Origin: Syncephalis plumigaleata
Taxonomy: Eukaryota; Zoopagomycota; Zoopagomycetes; Zoopagales; Piptocephalidaceae
NCBI GenBank assembly: GCA_025201365.1
Contig: JAIXMF010000003.1
Span: forward strand, 558,001-622,000
DNA: 64,000 bases
Direction: 5' to 3'
Under the pieces are notes generated by a model. That model did not search any database and was not told the origin of the DNA. It saw only the letters and a program-made list of their open reading frames with translations. This document shows, one piece after another, positions 37,356-51,200 of this stretch. The translations under genes were made by a program, and so were the position numbers. How positions within the stretch are numbered: the first letter of the stretch is position 1; each line of letters opens with the position of its first letter.

Positions 37356-40300
37356 ATGTCTCGCTACACTTGGCATAGCGGTGTGCATACACGAGTGCAA
37401 CGCTTTATGACAGTTGTTCACCTATCGTTGTTTCTATTATTACTAAATCTATCATTGTTGACGGTAACGTATCAACCGTTAGTTACGGCAAGAGCCACTG
37501 GCACGGTCAATACACCGGCGTATAAAGTGCCCACACTACCGTTGAGGCGTAGTGACGTTAGTGATACAGATAGCAACAATGGTTCACACCTTCCGGAACT
37601 TATCAATACTAGTCCACTCTACACTTTAGTAACGCAACTCATGGTTACAAGCTTAATCGGTGCCGGTTGCTTTCTACTCTTCTGTATCACTCGTACTCGT
37701 TGGCCTATGGTGTTTGCGCCTAAAGAGTTAGCACGGTAAGTATTGCATATATCTACGATGTTCTATCAAATAGCATCTTCTTATTCTTACTCTCGCTTCC
37801 TATAGTACGGTCACGCCTATATCATGTTTGCCAAAGACATTCTTTGGATGGATTACAAGTGTATTACGACTACGAGAGAGTCAGGTATTGGCGGTGTTAG
37901 GTCCAGATGCTGTTATGGTAAGCGATAGCAACTAGTCAACAGTATATCATTATACTAATGACAACCATGTTTTCTATTTAGTTTCTTCGCCTTTGGCATT
38001 TGGGTACACGTCTGTTTGCCGTACTAAGCATATGCGGCATTCTAATACTTATACCTGCCAATATTGTTGCTAGCTATTATGGTTCCGAGGATGATCAGAA
38101 TCGTGTCCCGTTGTCAATGGATATCGTACCGTCTAAATCGGCATTCCTAATACTACACCTGTTATTTATCTACTTTTTCACGGGTATTGTATGCCATTAT
38201 TTGCATCGTGAATACGTGGCATTCGTCAATTTGCGACGCCATTTCCTCATACGAACAAATCCCGGTGTACACTCGCGTACAGTTATGGTCACGGGTTTGC
38301 CATCGGATCTACGAATGGATGAGGGCGCAGCTCTACGTAGCTTCTTTGAAGGTCTAGGTGTCGGCAAGGTGAAGAGGGCATGTGTTATGCCGATAACCAC
38401 TAAACTAGAGATGGCGCTACATGAAAGGGCCGAAGCATTACGTGCTCTCGAAAAGGCCTACGTAAAGTGGATCAATAAACGGCAACGTGCCGAATATCGA
38501 TATCAATCCTCTCGTTATCAATTGAGCTCGGGTGAGGCGTCCGCGCTACTTAGATCGGCTAGCACCTCGTCACGACCCACCATTCGAACGAGCTACCCGT
38601 CGGGAGTGGAGGATGGCATTAGATGGATTCAGTGGCTTACGTGCAACGGATTCTTCGGTTTATGCGGCAGTTCAGACGGGATACAAGGCGAGATGGTCGA
38701 TGCCATTGATCATTACACCGCACAATTCAACGAGTTGGATGAACGTGTACGTCGTCTACGACGTGGTACTTTTGAACAATCCAACACGGGATTCGTAACG
38801 TTTAAAACGCAATCAAGCGCCGTGAGTAGTTGACCGTCTAATACAAACATTCGAACAATAACTTATCGTTGTAATCCTATTAGAATATCGTGGCACAAAC
38901 CCTGAATACAGATCGACCACTATCCTGCCTCACGAGTATGGCACCGGAGTATCGTGACATGTAAGTGGAGTATTATATTGTGCATCTTTTTCCTTTACCA
39001 CTTCATCACTAATCATAATCCGTTCTAGTTATTGGCCTAACATATCAATGCCACCATTACAGAAGGGAACACGCTCCGCATTAATTCAAGCGGCTGTTAT
39101 TCTAGTCGTACTAACATGGTCGATTCCTATAACTACCGTGAATGCCGTAGCCAATCTGGAATCATTGTACAAATTGATACCAGCCATTAAACCGATATTC
39201 TCATTGTCGCCCGTGATTACTGGTTTAATCGAGGGTTTCCTACCCACTCTAGCTGCCAGTATCATGGTGTATCTACTACGTACCACATTCGAACGTAAGC
39301 ATGTCTATCTAGTAGCTATCATCTATTCTTACTAATAATCACATACACATACACACATACATGTATATATTATATGCCATTAGAATTATCTATGGTGGAA
39401 GGTCATCGCACTTATAGCGGTATCGAGTTGTCTACCATGTCAAAGTAAGTCGATTAAATTACTACATGTGTGTGCCGCATGTATATATTAACAAGCGTTG
39501 CTACAATGTCAACCCTAGATATTTCCTATTTCAACTTGTCAACATAGTATTCATTCAAATTGTCGCTTCGATTACATTGGATACTATCACGAAAATTACC
39601 GATCATCCTGGTAGTATACTCGACAGAATTGGTAACTCATTTCCAAAGGTAATTCTATCTATTAATATTACTGCTATACACCTAGTTGCTCAATATTCAT
39701 TGTGACATTCTTAGGCAGCACCCTTCTTTATTAATTACACGCTACTGCAAGGACTAGTAGTGCTGCCAGCAACCGAGTTACTACAAGTTAGCTCGATATT
39801 CACTCATTTGGTTCATCTCGTCGCTTCGTGGACACCGAGAGAACAGGCCGAACATGACACGCCACCACCACCGAAATACGGATGGCTCTACCCGCTACCC
39901 ACACTTTTATTCATCGTTGGACTGACATTCTCGGTTACGGCACCGATCATTCTACCCGCTGCAACGTTGTTCTTCTTTATCGGTCGACTGATATTCTCCT
40001 ATCAATTTGCACGCGTTTACCAGCCGCAATACGAAGCGGGAGGTCGAGCCTGGCCTGTCATCTTCCGTCGACTGATCGTTGGCTTGATCCTGTTCCAATT
40101 GAGTACAGCTGCTCTGCTACTATTGAAGGGTAAAAAGCTGTATGTCCTGTTGGCATTACCATCCCTTGTGATTACCTTGTTATTCGCAGCTTATTGTATA
40201 CGCGTGTATGAATCGCAATCATCCTACCTGCCTTTAGATGTAGCTAGTGGCATGGCACGACAAGAGGAAGCACTCTATGAAAATGAAGATGACGATGACG

Positions 40301-40809
40301 ATGATGACGACGACAACGACGACGATGATACAAATAGTTTACCAGAGGCACAGTTAGGGTATAACAATAATAATCGTCATAGCACACCTATCACTACTAC
40401 TGGATGGCATCCGGAATCACGACGTGGCAGAGGTGGACTATTTGGATTTGGTCGTCGATCTGAAAGTAGCAATGATGTACGCACAGCTAGAAGAGAAGAC
40501 GACGAGGACGACGAAGACAATGGATTGGGCAATAATGCTAATACGTGGAGTAAACGTATTAAACGAGTAGTGAGTGCGGCAACTCCGGATTTCCCCTCAA
40601 TGAGCTCAATTCGTAGCAATGTCACTCAGGTAATGCGTAGTGCCGATCCACAAGCACAACCTCCAATGACACGTATCGATGGTGTACTCGATACAGAGTT
40701 GACACAATACGCGCATCTCGCTGTTAAAGGTGAACTACCGCAGCCATGGCCACCTGCAGGTCTACACATTCGACAACGTGGTGGTATTCGATCGTTCTTT
40801 TCTCTTTAA
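37356..40809 (+). CDS. CSC1/OSCA/TMEM63-type calcium-permeable stress-gated channel (DUF221)
   Basis: A mechanically or osmotically gated cation channel of the plasma or internal membranes. Eight exons: 37356-37735, 37806-37917, 37982-38821, 38884-38960, 39029-39294, 39384-39444, 39519-39648 and 39715-40809. They give 986 residues with no frame break. The protein has an N-terminal signal-anchor, then two or three helices. A cytosolic RRM-like domain (TVMVTGLPSDLRMDEGAALR, NTGFVTFKTQSSAV) follows, then a long series of membrane helices. The latter include IYWPNISMP and APFFINYTLLQGLVVLPATE, both family hallmarks. The C-terminal tail is acidic (Asp run near 40288-40330) and basic by turns and probably cytosolic. 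Confidence 0.9.
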
Positions 40810-41123
40810 TAGCGCGTCCCTTCAAAGGTTGTATCAATTAGTTAAGAAACAGTACGAGTCAAGGAAAGAGGTCATCTACTTTCTTTCCTGTATATTGTGT
40901 AAATTTGTCATTGTCGTTGTTATCCACCACATCAGTATCACTTAGATCTAAGCTATCCGCATCTACTTTTACGCTTTGATAGAGGAGAGAGGAATGCTAT
41001 AGGCATCATTGAAGATTATCAGTATTATATACACATATTTTAAAAGAAAATAGTATTCATTATATTCATATTCACATATCATTGCATCCAAAATAATAAT
41101 AATAATAGTAGTAGTAGTAATAG

Positions 41124-42471
41124 TTAGAAAACACAGTGTCTATCTATTCGAATAGACACTAGAGGATGTTGTCGTAATTGGACACCTGCTGCCATAAATA
41201 AAGTGGCAGTTGCTGTATCCATACCGTAGGATTGTGCGTAAACCACTTGTTTAATACCCATTTGAATGATACGTTTAGCACAGCCTAGGATAGAGTAACC
41301 GATGCACAAGTGCAATAAGAGTATTAGCTACTCACTACTACTACTACTACTAGAATGTTTGTTGTCTACTTACCTAAACATGGGCAAGTATTACAGTAGA
41401 GTGTGCAGTCACCATCTTGTATACGTTCACGACCCGCCTCTAATAGAGCATTCTCCTCGGCATGTAGACAAAGACAAGTGTCGAGAGCGGAACCACACTG
41501 TGCACCACTATTACATCGCGTACAACCTCGTTCATTACAGTTGGGCAGTCCACGCGGTGTACCATTATAGCCTGATGCGATAACGCGATACGCCTTGACT
41601 ACAATACAACCAACGCGTCGTTTCATACAATTGGAACGTAGTGCCGCCAGTTCGGCAAGCATCATAAAGTAGCTATCCCATCCAGGGCGTAACCATTCGC
41701 TATTGGTTAAATCCAGTTTCATTACATGTTGATACAGGTCGGATAGAACTGTATAATGATTGGATATATGAATATCAGCTTGTTGCATTAATGTCAGCAT
41801 GGCATCATCTATCGAAGATGGTGTTGGCATTTGCTTTGTCCGTATATCAGGTGTGGATACAGGTGTAGGTATACTATGATCAGGTAGTTCGGTGATCAGT
41901 GATACAGCAGATGCTACACTACCAAAACGACGTATATCGTCATTGTTCAAAAAGAATTCTAGTGATACTGTAGTATTGGTACTAATAATATAGCATTAGC
42001 ATGAATTAGTACGACTAGCACTACGTGTAATATCATGTCAATAATAGGGAAATGACTACACACCGTGCTTGATATCGTGCATATCGAACGAGAATAGGCG
42101 CGTCAATAGATAGTAATAGGAAAAAAGGACGATGTCTACACGAATACATATACACGAGTGTCAGTCTTTCTACCTATGAGTAATACTAATGTATTACTCT
42201 ACCTATACTGCTTAATAGTATCAATGGTATGAATATCACATGTAACATAACGCTTTTGCCAACGTGTTGTAACATATGCTATTAAGCTTTTATCATTAGG
42301 AAATACTATCGCGTCATTATTATCATTGTCGTCGCTGTTATTCGCGTCATCATATATTACGTGTTCTTCAAGAGGATTAACGTCTAGTCGTTGAAATCCT
42401 TCATTCTCCACGAGTAATTGAGCCAGTGCATGTTTACCACTACATGAAGGACCAACTATACCTAATAACAT
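41124..42471 (-). CDS. DCD1: Deoxycytidylate (dCMP) deaminase with N-terminal P-loop-like domain
   Basis: Converts dCMP to dUMP for thymidylate synthesis. Exons 42203-42471, 42064-42135, about 41374-41958 and 41124-41284. The N-terminal part begins MLLGIVGPSCSGKHALAQLL, a P-loop nucleotide-kinase-like domain also present in fungal Dcd1. The deaminase domain shows SYFMMLAELAALRSNCMKRR, the zinc and catalytic site LHAEENALLEAG and the zinc cysteines CNTCPCLGCAK. GYNGTPRGLPNC, with nearby cysteines, matches the regulatory and metal-binding part. The junction between exons 2 and 3 does not close in frame as read (sum 1087 nt). One base is probably wrong there, or a splice site is misplaced. Confidence 0.88.
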
Positions 42472-42618
42472 GCTGTTTGTTATTGCTTTGTAAATGGCAC
42501 AATTAGTAGAAAATAAAATGGAAACAAGGAGGACAAAAAAAGAAATGAATTAGTATTTTTGATTAAAATAAACTCAGCGTATTTCTCTACCCCATATCGT
42601 TTTTCTTTCCATTCCACT

Positions 42619-43800
42619 ATGTCTACTACTACTACTGAAGTATCGAGTAATCCCAACTCGTCTTGTAGATTACTAGTTTGTCTGAGTAGTCTTCCATTTC
42701 ATGACCAGCGTGTCTTCCGTAGTCTACTTGGTCATACCCAATTCTTGCGTTTATCAACATGTTGTCGCTCGCTAAGAAGCAGTATTCGACATGACCAAAT
42801 ATTATGGCATGAACTATACCATAGGGATTTCCTATCAGGAGCCTATTATGTTAAAGAAATGGATTTCGTATTATGGTGTATACGCATGGATGGTAACGAT
42901 CCATGTACATCGGATAACCGAGTTGATCAACTGGAGAAAGTGGACTGGTACAACACATATCGTCGACGAGTGAGCACCGAGAATAATTGGCGATTTGGAC
43001 GATGCAAGACCACGCATATCGATACAAAATCTGTCGAGTTTAGAGGATGGCGTCACGAAGATGCTAATGAGAATCGTGTATTTGTTACACGACGATTTCG
43101 CTCAGTCAAAGGATTAGGTCACAGATATACTTTAGAGTATTTGCCACATTTAAATCTTCGATCAAACAACAATACTGTGCATAACAGTACATTATCCACA
43201 TCTCCAAACGTTTTTTTGCTAAGTAGTGAGAATATTGGTAATCCCAAACATGTCCTAAGTGGCCGTTATATCGCTGTAGTTCCTATGCAAATCAAGAGCT
43301 ATACCGACTATAATGTGAAAATACTCTCTCGCAAACATGGTGGTCTTTTCACTACATTCGATGTTCCAGGACGATATCAAGTGAAGAAAATCGAGGGGAG
43401 ATGGCTATTGTAGTGTATGAGAAAAAGGGAATGTTTATGGTCACCAGATTGTATACGTAAGTGTAGTAATTATACAATGATGCAATATAAATAGTACTAA
43501 TAATCAATACATTCAGCCGATATAATGGTATTCGATATAGATAATAGTGTCATGTGTTTAGGAAGCACTGATGATACATGGGATGCGACATGCTTCTACA
43601 AAACAACCAATAATACAGCAATAGTATACACGGCACGAATAGTCAAAGATGATGACGTGAATTATATTGAATGGGCATTATACCAATTCTCGACCAATAA
43701 TCCTGTTATACAATTGCGAAATGGTTGGTTTCAACTACCTGAAGGGATGATGGATGTGAAATACGTCTTGCTCATAATGCATATGATTCGTATATGATTC
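42619..43800 (+). CDS. F-box protein
   Basis: Likely substrate receptor of an SCF ubiquitin ligase. Exon 1 (42619-43456) starts MSTTTTEVSS and soon enters an F-box (LPFHDQRVFRSLLGHTQFLR, then ILWHELYHRDF). The rest has no known domain; it is a beta-rich stretch with several Trp and Tyr. A frame break near 43397 (GGGG for GGGGG) is followed by open frame to a GTAAGT donor. Exon 2 starts at 43517 and continues to about 43798, with another break near 43760. A different frame then ends at a stop near 43822. The 3' end is therefore unsure and may continue in the poorly coding sequence to about 44290. Confidence 0.6.
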
Positions 43801-43822
43801 TGAATTATGGTCATCTAGTATA

Positions 43823-44521
43823 ATCCATACATAATGCATAGCGTAGCATCCAGTGGTCAAAGCATACTCCACGTAATGCTACACTATATCTGACCAACAT
43901 ATACCTACTCCATTGTTAAGACTGATACGATTCAATATCTATTCCAGCCCAACAAAAGTATGGACAGACCTAACTTACAATGATATCAAGTATTACAAAT
44001 ACCGGATACGACTTACATCAGACATATTATTGGAGATATCTATGCTTTTATGACAGAGCATAATGATATAGAAAGTCGATTGCTTGTAGACATAATACAA
44101 AGAAATAATACGCAAATTGGATGCACCAGACATTATATGGGGATGGCCTAACTATGCAATGGTTGGTATGCTATGTGTTCCAATAGCAGTATATGCAAAC
44201 AATGCAAGAATACGGTGAACTATAACAAGCATCAATAAATCATACTATATGTTATTGATCACATTAAGCGAGCAATATGTTTCTATTAACTAATAACGAG
44301 GAATAGCTATTATTTATTATCATTAATTGTAATACATGATATCGCGGTCATTAACATCTCACTCAACTGCTAGGATCATGACAACTACTCAATAGTAATA
44401 ATAGTGCTAATAAATGTGCAAGTGTTTATTAATATACAAAAAAGACTAGCTGTGTTAATCGTTGGAAAATTCTGTATTTGTCTACTTGTCAATTTTTCTT
44501 TTTTTTCCCGTTAGTTTTGAC
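43823..44521. other. Low-confidence stretch after the F-box gene
   Basis: Short runs of plausible coding sequence (for example around 43880-43990) follow the F-box gene without a clean frame. This may be its damaged 3' end or a decayed duplicate. The part from 44290 to 44521 is ordinary AT-rich spacer. Confidence 0.3.
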
Positions 44522-45528
44522 ATGACCAAGATTATTTTACCAGGTGAACTAGTTGATGTGTACACCGTAGATGAATCCATAGACGATTCACTACCTGTGT
44601 GCTTGGTCCAGGCCTGTCACAAACTGAAACGAATGTACGCGCCATACAAGGTGGTATACTTCGTAGTCAAGAAACGGCACGTAGCTGGTGGATAGAATCA
44701 AACAAGAAGCGTGTAAGTAGACGAGTTACAATAGCAGTGTATTTGTTCATAGTACTCACCGCCTACCATATAGTATGTTCCTGCTTTGGGTGAACCGGTT
44801 ATTGGACAAATTACCTCGCGACATGCCGAGGAATATCGCGTTGACATTGGGGTGCTCATATGGCCGTGTTATCAGCACTAGCATTTGAAGGTGCCACCAA
44901 GAAGAATCGACCCAATCTAAAGGTAACCATTAACTTACTACTAATAATATATATATATATATACTAATAATGATCATTATCCATTCTAATGGATAGGTAG
45001 GCGCACTGATCTATGCGCGTATTTCTCTGGCCGATAAAGATATGGAACCAGAATTGGAGTGTATCAATCCATCTACAGGTAAAAGTGAAGGCTATGGCGA
45101 ATTAACCGATGGATTTATGGTAACTTGCAGTCTAGCTCATAGTTTACGGTAAGCAATCATCATAGTCAGTGATATCATGTAATGATTCATGTAACCACTC
45201 CCATTTCACATCTACTAGATTACTACGACCGAATGCTGCTGCATTAACTGCCCTCGGTCAACATATTCCATTTGAAGTGGCAGTTGGCATGAATGGACGT
45301 GTCTGGATTAGAGCAGACACCATTGCTCATACAATTCTAGGTGCCAATATGATTACTCGATCTGAATCAATCTACAGCAGTATCATACCACCATCCGTGT
45401 TAGCATCAGGCACTACTGTTAAAGAAGAGGATGACAATGCAATGCAAGTAGATTCACGACCAAATTATACGAAATTAGAATTGGATGCTTGTCGACAATT
45501 AATCAAACAATTAATACAACAATTCTAA
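44522..45528 (+). CDS. RRP40: Exosome complex cap subunit Rrp40
   Basis: An S1/KH cap protein of the RNA exosome, which degrades and trims RNA in nucleus and cytoplasm. Exons 44522-44712, 44774-44922, 44997-45148 and 45219-45528. The start MTKIILPGELVDV is followed by the S1 domain YVPALGEPVIGQITSRHAEE, and by KVGALIYARISLADKDMEPE. Then come GELTDGFMVTCSLAHSLRLL and a KH-like C-terminal part (GMNGRVWIRADTIAHTILGA). Two frame breaks (near 44595 and at GGGG near 44849) interrupt conserved segments. Adding one base at each gives 804 nt, 267 residues, a normal length. LRP1/C1D, another exosome partner, lies 17 kb away in the same window. Confidence 0.9.
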
Positions 45529-45761
45529 GCATTGACTAAAGTACTACTTGTATTTATTAAGTGAATGAATATAGAAGACATGTCTACACTCGTACATCAT
45601 AGGATGATAATAAATGTACGATGATGATGATAAAGAATGAATCACAATCATGAATGCAAAGGTGTTTTTTCTTGTTCTCTTTTCTTTGTCCTATATTCAT
45701 TGAGATCATATTGAACCACACACACATATATATATATACATATATACATACATATTTACCA

Positions 45762-47990
45762 ATGGCAGCTATATTCGCACCTGGTACACCTGGCGCTAAT
45801 GAATTACAGGTACTATTATGTTTGTCTCTATTATAGGATAGTTATTAATCTGATAGGATAGAGTGCGATTCATGGTCAATTGGTAGAATTCGGTTATGTA
45901 GAAGTGAACGGCAAGTACACATACACACACAGTCAACGAGGGATTACCCTCATATACACAAGGATCAATTAAATAACCGTTTATATAGATCGAGCACTAG
46001 CAGAATACATTGGTGTATGTAGTATACACGTTGTATTAAATATACACAGACTAACTAGTTGCTGTTATAGGTTATGATTGCCAATGAACGTACAATCGAT
46101 GATGTTGCTAATGAACTACGTGAATGTGAGTGACTATTGTACGAGTGCTAGCTTATACAATACTAATACTATAGATATATAGTAATGGGAGAGGGCTATA
46201 ATCATCAATTTGTTATTTGGCTATTTCAATGGGTTGACACGTATTTAAAGAGTAGTACTGGCAATGGTGTTCCTATGCAAGGTGCATTAACGGCATTACC
46301 TTCAATAACAAATGATAGTATGCCACAACAACAACAACAACAACAACAACAAGAAACACAATCCATTATGACTGATCATATGAATAAAGAGACAAGAAGG
46401 TAAGTTAATTGTTTAATGATATATATATATATATATACATTAATGAACTATTCATATATGATAGAGAAAGAAAACCACAATCTACAGCATCACGTTTATT
46501 ACAAACAGCACTGAGTGATGCTAGTCGAGATACAAAGCGATCTAATCGATCTACAAAACATGGTAATGCTAATGAGATGGATGATCATTCTGTATTTACT
46601 TATATACATCTATATATATAATGTTTAGATCGACATCGAGGTATTAGTAGTAGGGAAGCATCGGCATCACCGCATAGACGAGCACGAGCTGCATCTTCAC
46701 CGTATGATACTGATCGTAGATCAAGATCAAGCTCTGATCGTTCTAAATCACCCGGTCGAGTGAGTAATGTCAAATTTACGGTTAATCTAGGTAATGCCCT
46801 ATTACTAGTCTCCATGCTTTATTTATAGCTTACTTATTATATGTATGTATGTATGTATATGTATGTATGTATGTATATGTATACAGGTCCTCGTACTAGT
46901 GCAAATACTTTTAAATCAACATCTAAAAAGGGAAAGACAACATCGTCGGTTGAAGATCAACAACGTGAAGCGATAAAGACACAAGCACTTGAAGATGCCA
47001 CGATTAACACGAATAAAACACGATGCAGTTTCTGGCCACAATGCGCTAAGGGCTCAGAATGTCCCTATCATCATCCTAGTACACTATGCCCGTAAGTGAG
47101 ATATTCCTTTATTGTTATAATAGATATACATATAGTAGTAGTAACCATATTGAATATGATTAGACTATTTCCTAATTGCCCTAAACCAGCTGATCAATGT
47201 CTCTACATTCATCCGGCAACTGATCATGGCATGACTAATGGCAATACAACGAGTACTAGCACTATTCCGTGTAAATTTGGATCCTATTGCACGAATAACA
47301 AATGTCCATTTGCTCATTCGAATGCTTCAAACTCTCGTAAGTGTAATACACATCACTCTATATATTAGTAATACTGATAATAATACTGATTAGTGGCAGA
47401 GACACCATGTCGTTATTATCCTAATTGTCTCAATCCAGCTTGTCCCTATAAACATGGTGATAGTGCATCCACAACAACATCGGATATTGGGTAAGTAGAT
47501 GATAGATTATACTTGTTAGAAACAATCAACTTTATTAATTAATTATTGTATGGAATGATATACAGTGAAATGCTATCTGCACCATCCACTACCGTCACAC
47601 GTAGAGTGCCAATTCAATGTAGAGATGGTGCCGAGTGTAAGCGACCAGGTTGTCATTTCCTACATCCAGGTGATGAATCTGAGAATGTAGCCAGCATTCC
47701 TGTAAGTAGTATACCATAATATAATGATTGGAAGATATAACGATTTAACTCGTTACTAGTGTAAGTTTGCTCAAAATTGTACACGACCCGATTGCAAGTT
47801 CTTCCATCCATTCAAGAACAAATCAATTCGATTCCAAGATGGTCAGCCTATTCCCGAGTCTAGTCAACATATTAGTGAGCGTAGTTTTGCCATCAACGAA
47901 GCGAGTGAACACATACCCGTTAGCAATAATGGTATGGGTAGTGCGCGACCTACTACTATTCTATCCGATGCTACTGATATGGAGTTATAG
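45762..47990 (+). CDS. NAB2: Nuclear poly(A)-binding CCCH zinc-finger protein, Nab2/ZC3H14 family
   Basis: Binds poly(A) tails and links 3'-end processing to mRNA export. Twelve exons (45762-45809, 45862-45910, 45989-46014, 46071-46125, 46183-46399, 46465-46562, 46629-46790, 46887-47091, 47164-47336, 47394-47490, 47566-47701, 47760-47990) join into 498 residues in frame. An N-terminal PWI-like helical domain (ANERTIDDVANELRE, HQFVIWLFQWVDTYL) is followed by a Gln run and an Arg/Ser region. Five or six tandem Nab2-type CCCH fingers come next, e.g. CSFWPQCAKGSECPYHH, CRYYPNCLNPACPYKH and CKFAQNCTRPDCKFFH. The second intron has a GC donor (GCAAGT at 45911). Confidence 0.92.
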
Positions 47991-48251
47991 GACATATAAC
48001 TAGCACGTTTATCGTCCATTCAGTCAATCATTTGACTGGCTATTTCTTACTTGAATCGTAGTTCATTATTTGTTGGAAAAGAGAGAAAACGAGAAAGATA
48101 CAGTATATAATAATGCGTACATCACACCATAGGATAGAAGTATTACATACATGAATAAATAAATAAACAGATATGGATTTCGTTATTGACTTGTTATTTA
48201 GCATAATCATTGATGAATGAACTTTATTAAACAAAGCAAAGCAAAAGAATA

Positions 48252-51200
48252 CTATCGATTCATGATAACAATACGATCATCATCCGGTTCTAGTAGATCT
48301 TCATCGTCCATCTCTGCATCTAGTGTTCTATTGCCAACAGCATGTACATCCCTCCTATCTGCATCCATATCATCTGTAATGGATCTGGAACGGGATCGTG
48401 GACGTCGTGTTGATTGCGATTGTTTAACCAAATGACGACGACGTGATGGCATTTGGAATGCTAATGGCTCATGTTCACTGGATGTACCGCCGTCATTGTG
48501 CACACCATTACTAGTATGCCATAGGATAGGACCATTACCGCCTGCTAAGCTTAGTAGCACGGGTAGTAGGACAAGTCCATGTAATGCACCCAGTGCTACG
48601 ATGGCTAAATAAACGCGGAAATAGTAGATGACAAATATTTTACTACGAGAGAAGGCCAGAATACCAATACCTATTAGTTTCGTAATGGTAATACCCGAGA
48701 ATACCTGATATATATATATATATACATATGAATATTAGTAATAGTTGATTATAACATAGATAGACTTACCGAACTGCCTACGTCAACGAGTGCACGATGA
48801 GCTCGTTGATTCCTGCCACCTGATTCGATGAGGAATGCTCGTGCCAAATGACAGCAAAACTCGACGCTAATACCAATGCAAATCATGAGATTGACCAGGC
48901 TAACGGCATTGAGACTAACATGCCATAGGGACATGACACCGATAACATCGACGACAATCATCACGACACACGTCATGACAATGAGTGCCGTGGAAAATGA
49001 AGCGAGTAGCCACCAAGTCACTAGACCGATAATAATGACGGCAACACTCAGTAGTTGCACGGTTAGTGACACGATATCGATGTATTGTGCGAAGAACAGG
49101 TAGAACACCGAGTAGGGGAAGACGGGATAGCCGATCTCTTGTGATATATCATCGGCTATACGACGTGCCGATCGATATGCCTCGATATAGTCGGATTGCG
49201 ATCGGACTGGTGTGTGGAAGGTGCGGAAATGCGAGGCAACCACCGTTTTACTCGTACGATCAATGGTGATGGCATCTTTATAGCGGCCGCACCCGCCAAC
49301 GGACATTGCTCGTCGGGTATGGAGTTCAACCAATGATCCAAGTAATGTAGGAATTCATCGCCTACCGGCATGCCATCAAGGGTGATATTCCAGGCTGGTT
49401 CGCGTGATTGGAAGCATGGCTCACATTCCTCCTCGTCGTCCCAAGCCGTGCAGAATTTACGAGGATTGTCACGCTTTACGCGACAACACATATCGGCCAC
49501 CGGGTTCAACCAGTGGAAGAAGTCATCTAGCCAAATGGCTGCCGGTTGTGCGATATTCGATACGTCCGATCGTTTCCTCTCTTGCTCGAGTGTATTGGCC
49601 AGTGATAACGTGTCGCAAGAGGAGAATCGACCGCATAACTTTTGTTGTCCCGCTCGTTCCATGGGCTGACCACCCTCGACTACAAAGTAAACGGGCGGAC
49701 CAGTACGGAAATAGGTGTCGAGATTGTTGAAATAGGAAATCAAATAGGAGTTATCGGGTAGTGCCACTCGTTGATCGAGACCCAGTTCAAGGTAGGGGAT
49801 CTGCGCGATACATACGAAGAACATGGCGATGAATCCTAGGATAACCGAGAGTTTGACTCGACGTTGTAGCAGGAATGGCGCGTAAGTTAAACGGAAGAAT
49901 TGCTCAATAATTCCTTCATCGTCCGATTTATCCGTACCCGCCACTTGTATACAAGGGAAACAATCGATACGATCCTCCTAAATAAGATAAATGAGATAAA
50001 TATACATTTACTCGTAGTTATGTAATATCATCCACTTACCTCGGTTCTTTGTGCATCAAGCGATAGGAATGCGATAAAGCATGTCACTTGTAGCATGAAA
50101 TCGATCCATACGGCCAATGCCGCGTACATGGCAAATGAACTGACCGCGGGCATGTCAACGAATCCACCTAATCCAAAGGCGAGTGTCTCCGCTAATGCCG
50201 ACAACAAAATACCAGGTCCCATTCGTGCTAGGGTGCGCGCACATCGTTCAGGTATCGAGGCATCGTCATTCTCATAGATGGCATCATCTGTTTGACGTTG
50301 GAATTCCTGCACGAGTATGAAGACATTATCGACGCCTACCGCCAATACAAGGAACGGTATCACCTCGGCGATAATCAAGGTGCAACGACGTCCCATGAAC
50401 GAGAAGAAACCGACAGATGCCATAATCGAGGCGAGAACAATGAGAATACCGCCGACACCGAGTAAAAACTTGGATTCCACCGCTATTCGACGTATGGAAC
50501 CAGCACGGAATAGTCGACCCAATGCCAATGACACGTAGAGAAGCATGGCCAAATAGCTGATAATCACCGTTCTAATGTCCGTGTTACTCGATTGATTCAA
50601 TTCTTGTTCAATCGATATCTAATTGTAATTAATAATGAGTTATTTTCATATAAATATAAATAAATAGATTAACTTACTTCCGATGAGAAATCTATATTGA
50701 CATTTGTAGTGTTGAATGCGGGATTATCATCAAGTTCACGCATGAAATCAACGAATGCTTGTTCCCATTTAGTTGCTCGTTCCAAATACGCTTCATCAAG
50801 CGAGTTGTGCAGCACGTAAGTCACGAATAATGCCTTAGCTTGTTGATAATCGGTGTCATTGAAACCGCCTAATATCATGTCAGGTTTAATGGGCTGTTGG
50901 AAATCCGGTAGACAACTTGATGGCTGATGCGTGCAACCGTTGAATTCACTTTGCCATTCATCCGACGTGAATCTATCTTCATCATTCGACCAGTAGCCCG
51001 TTACCGATTGAATGACACAGCCTTGATCGGTCGGTTTCAAGCATAGATCAGTTAGGGTGATGTTACTACTAGAGGAAGAAGTAGGAGCTGCCACTGATAA
51101 TTCTGAAATGGCTTTCTCTAATCTAAATAATAAACGTAGATTATCCTCAGTAATCACTGATCCATTGCTATTATCATTGTCATTATCAGATGTTATGATA

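Noticed and set aside
49370-49730. Plus-strand open frames of about 100 codons opposite NPC1
   Set aside because: They are shadows of the conserved NPC1 coding strand and match no family.
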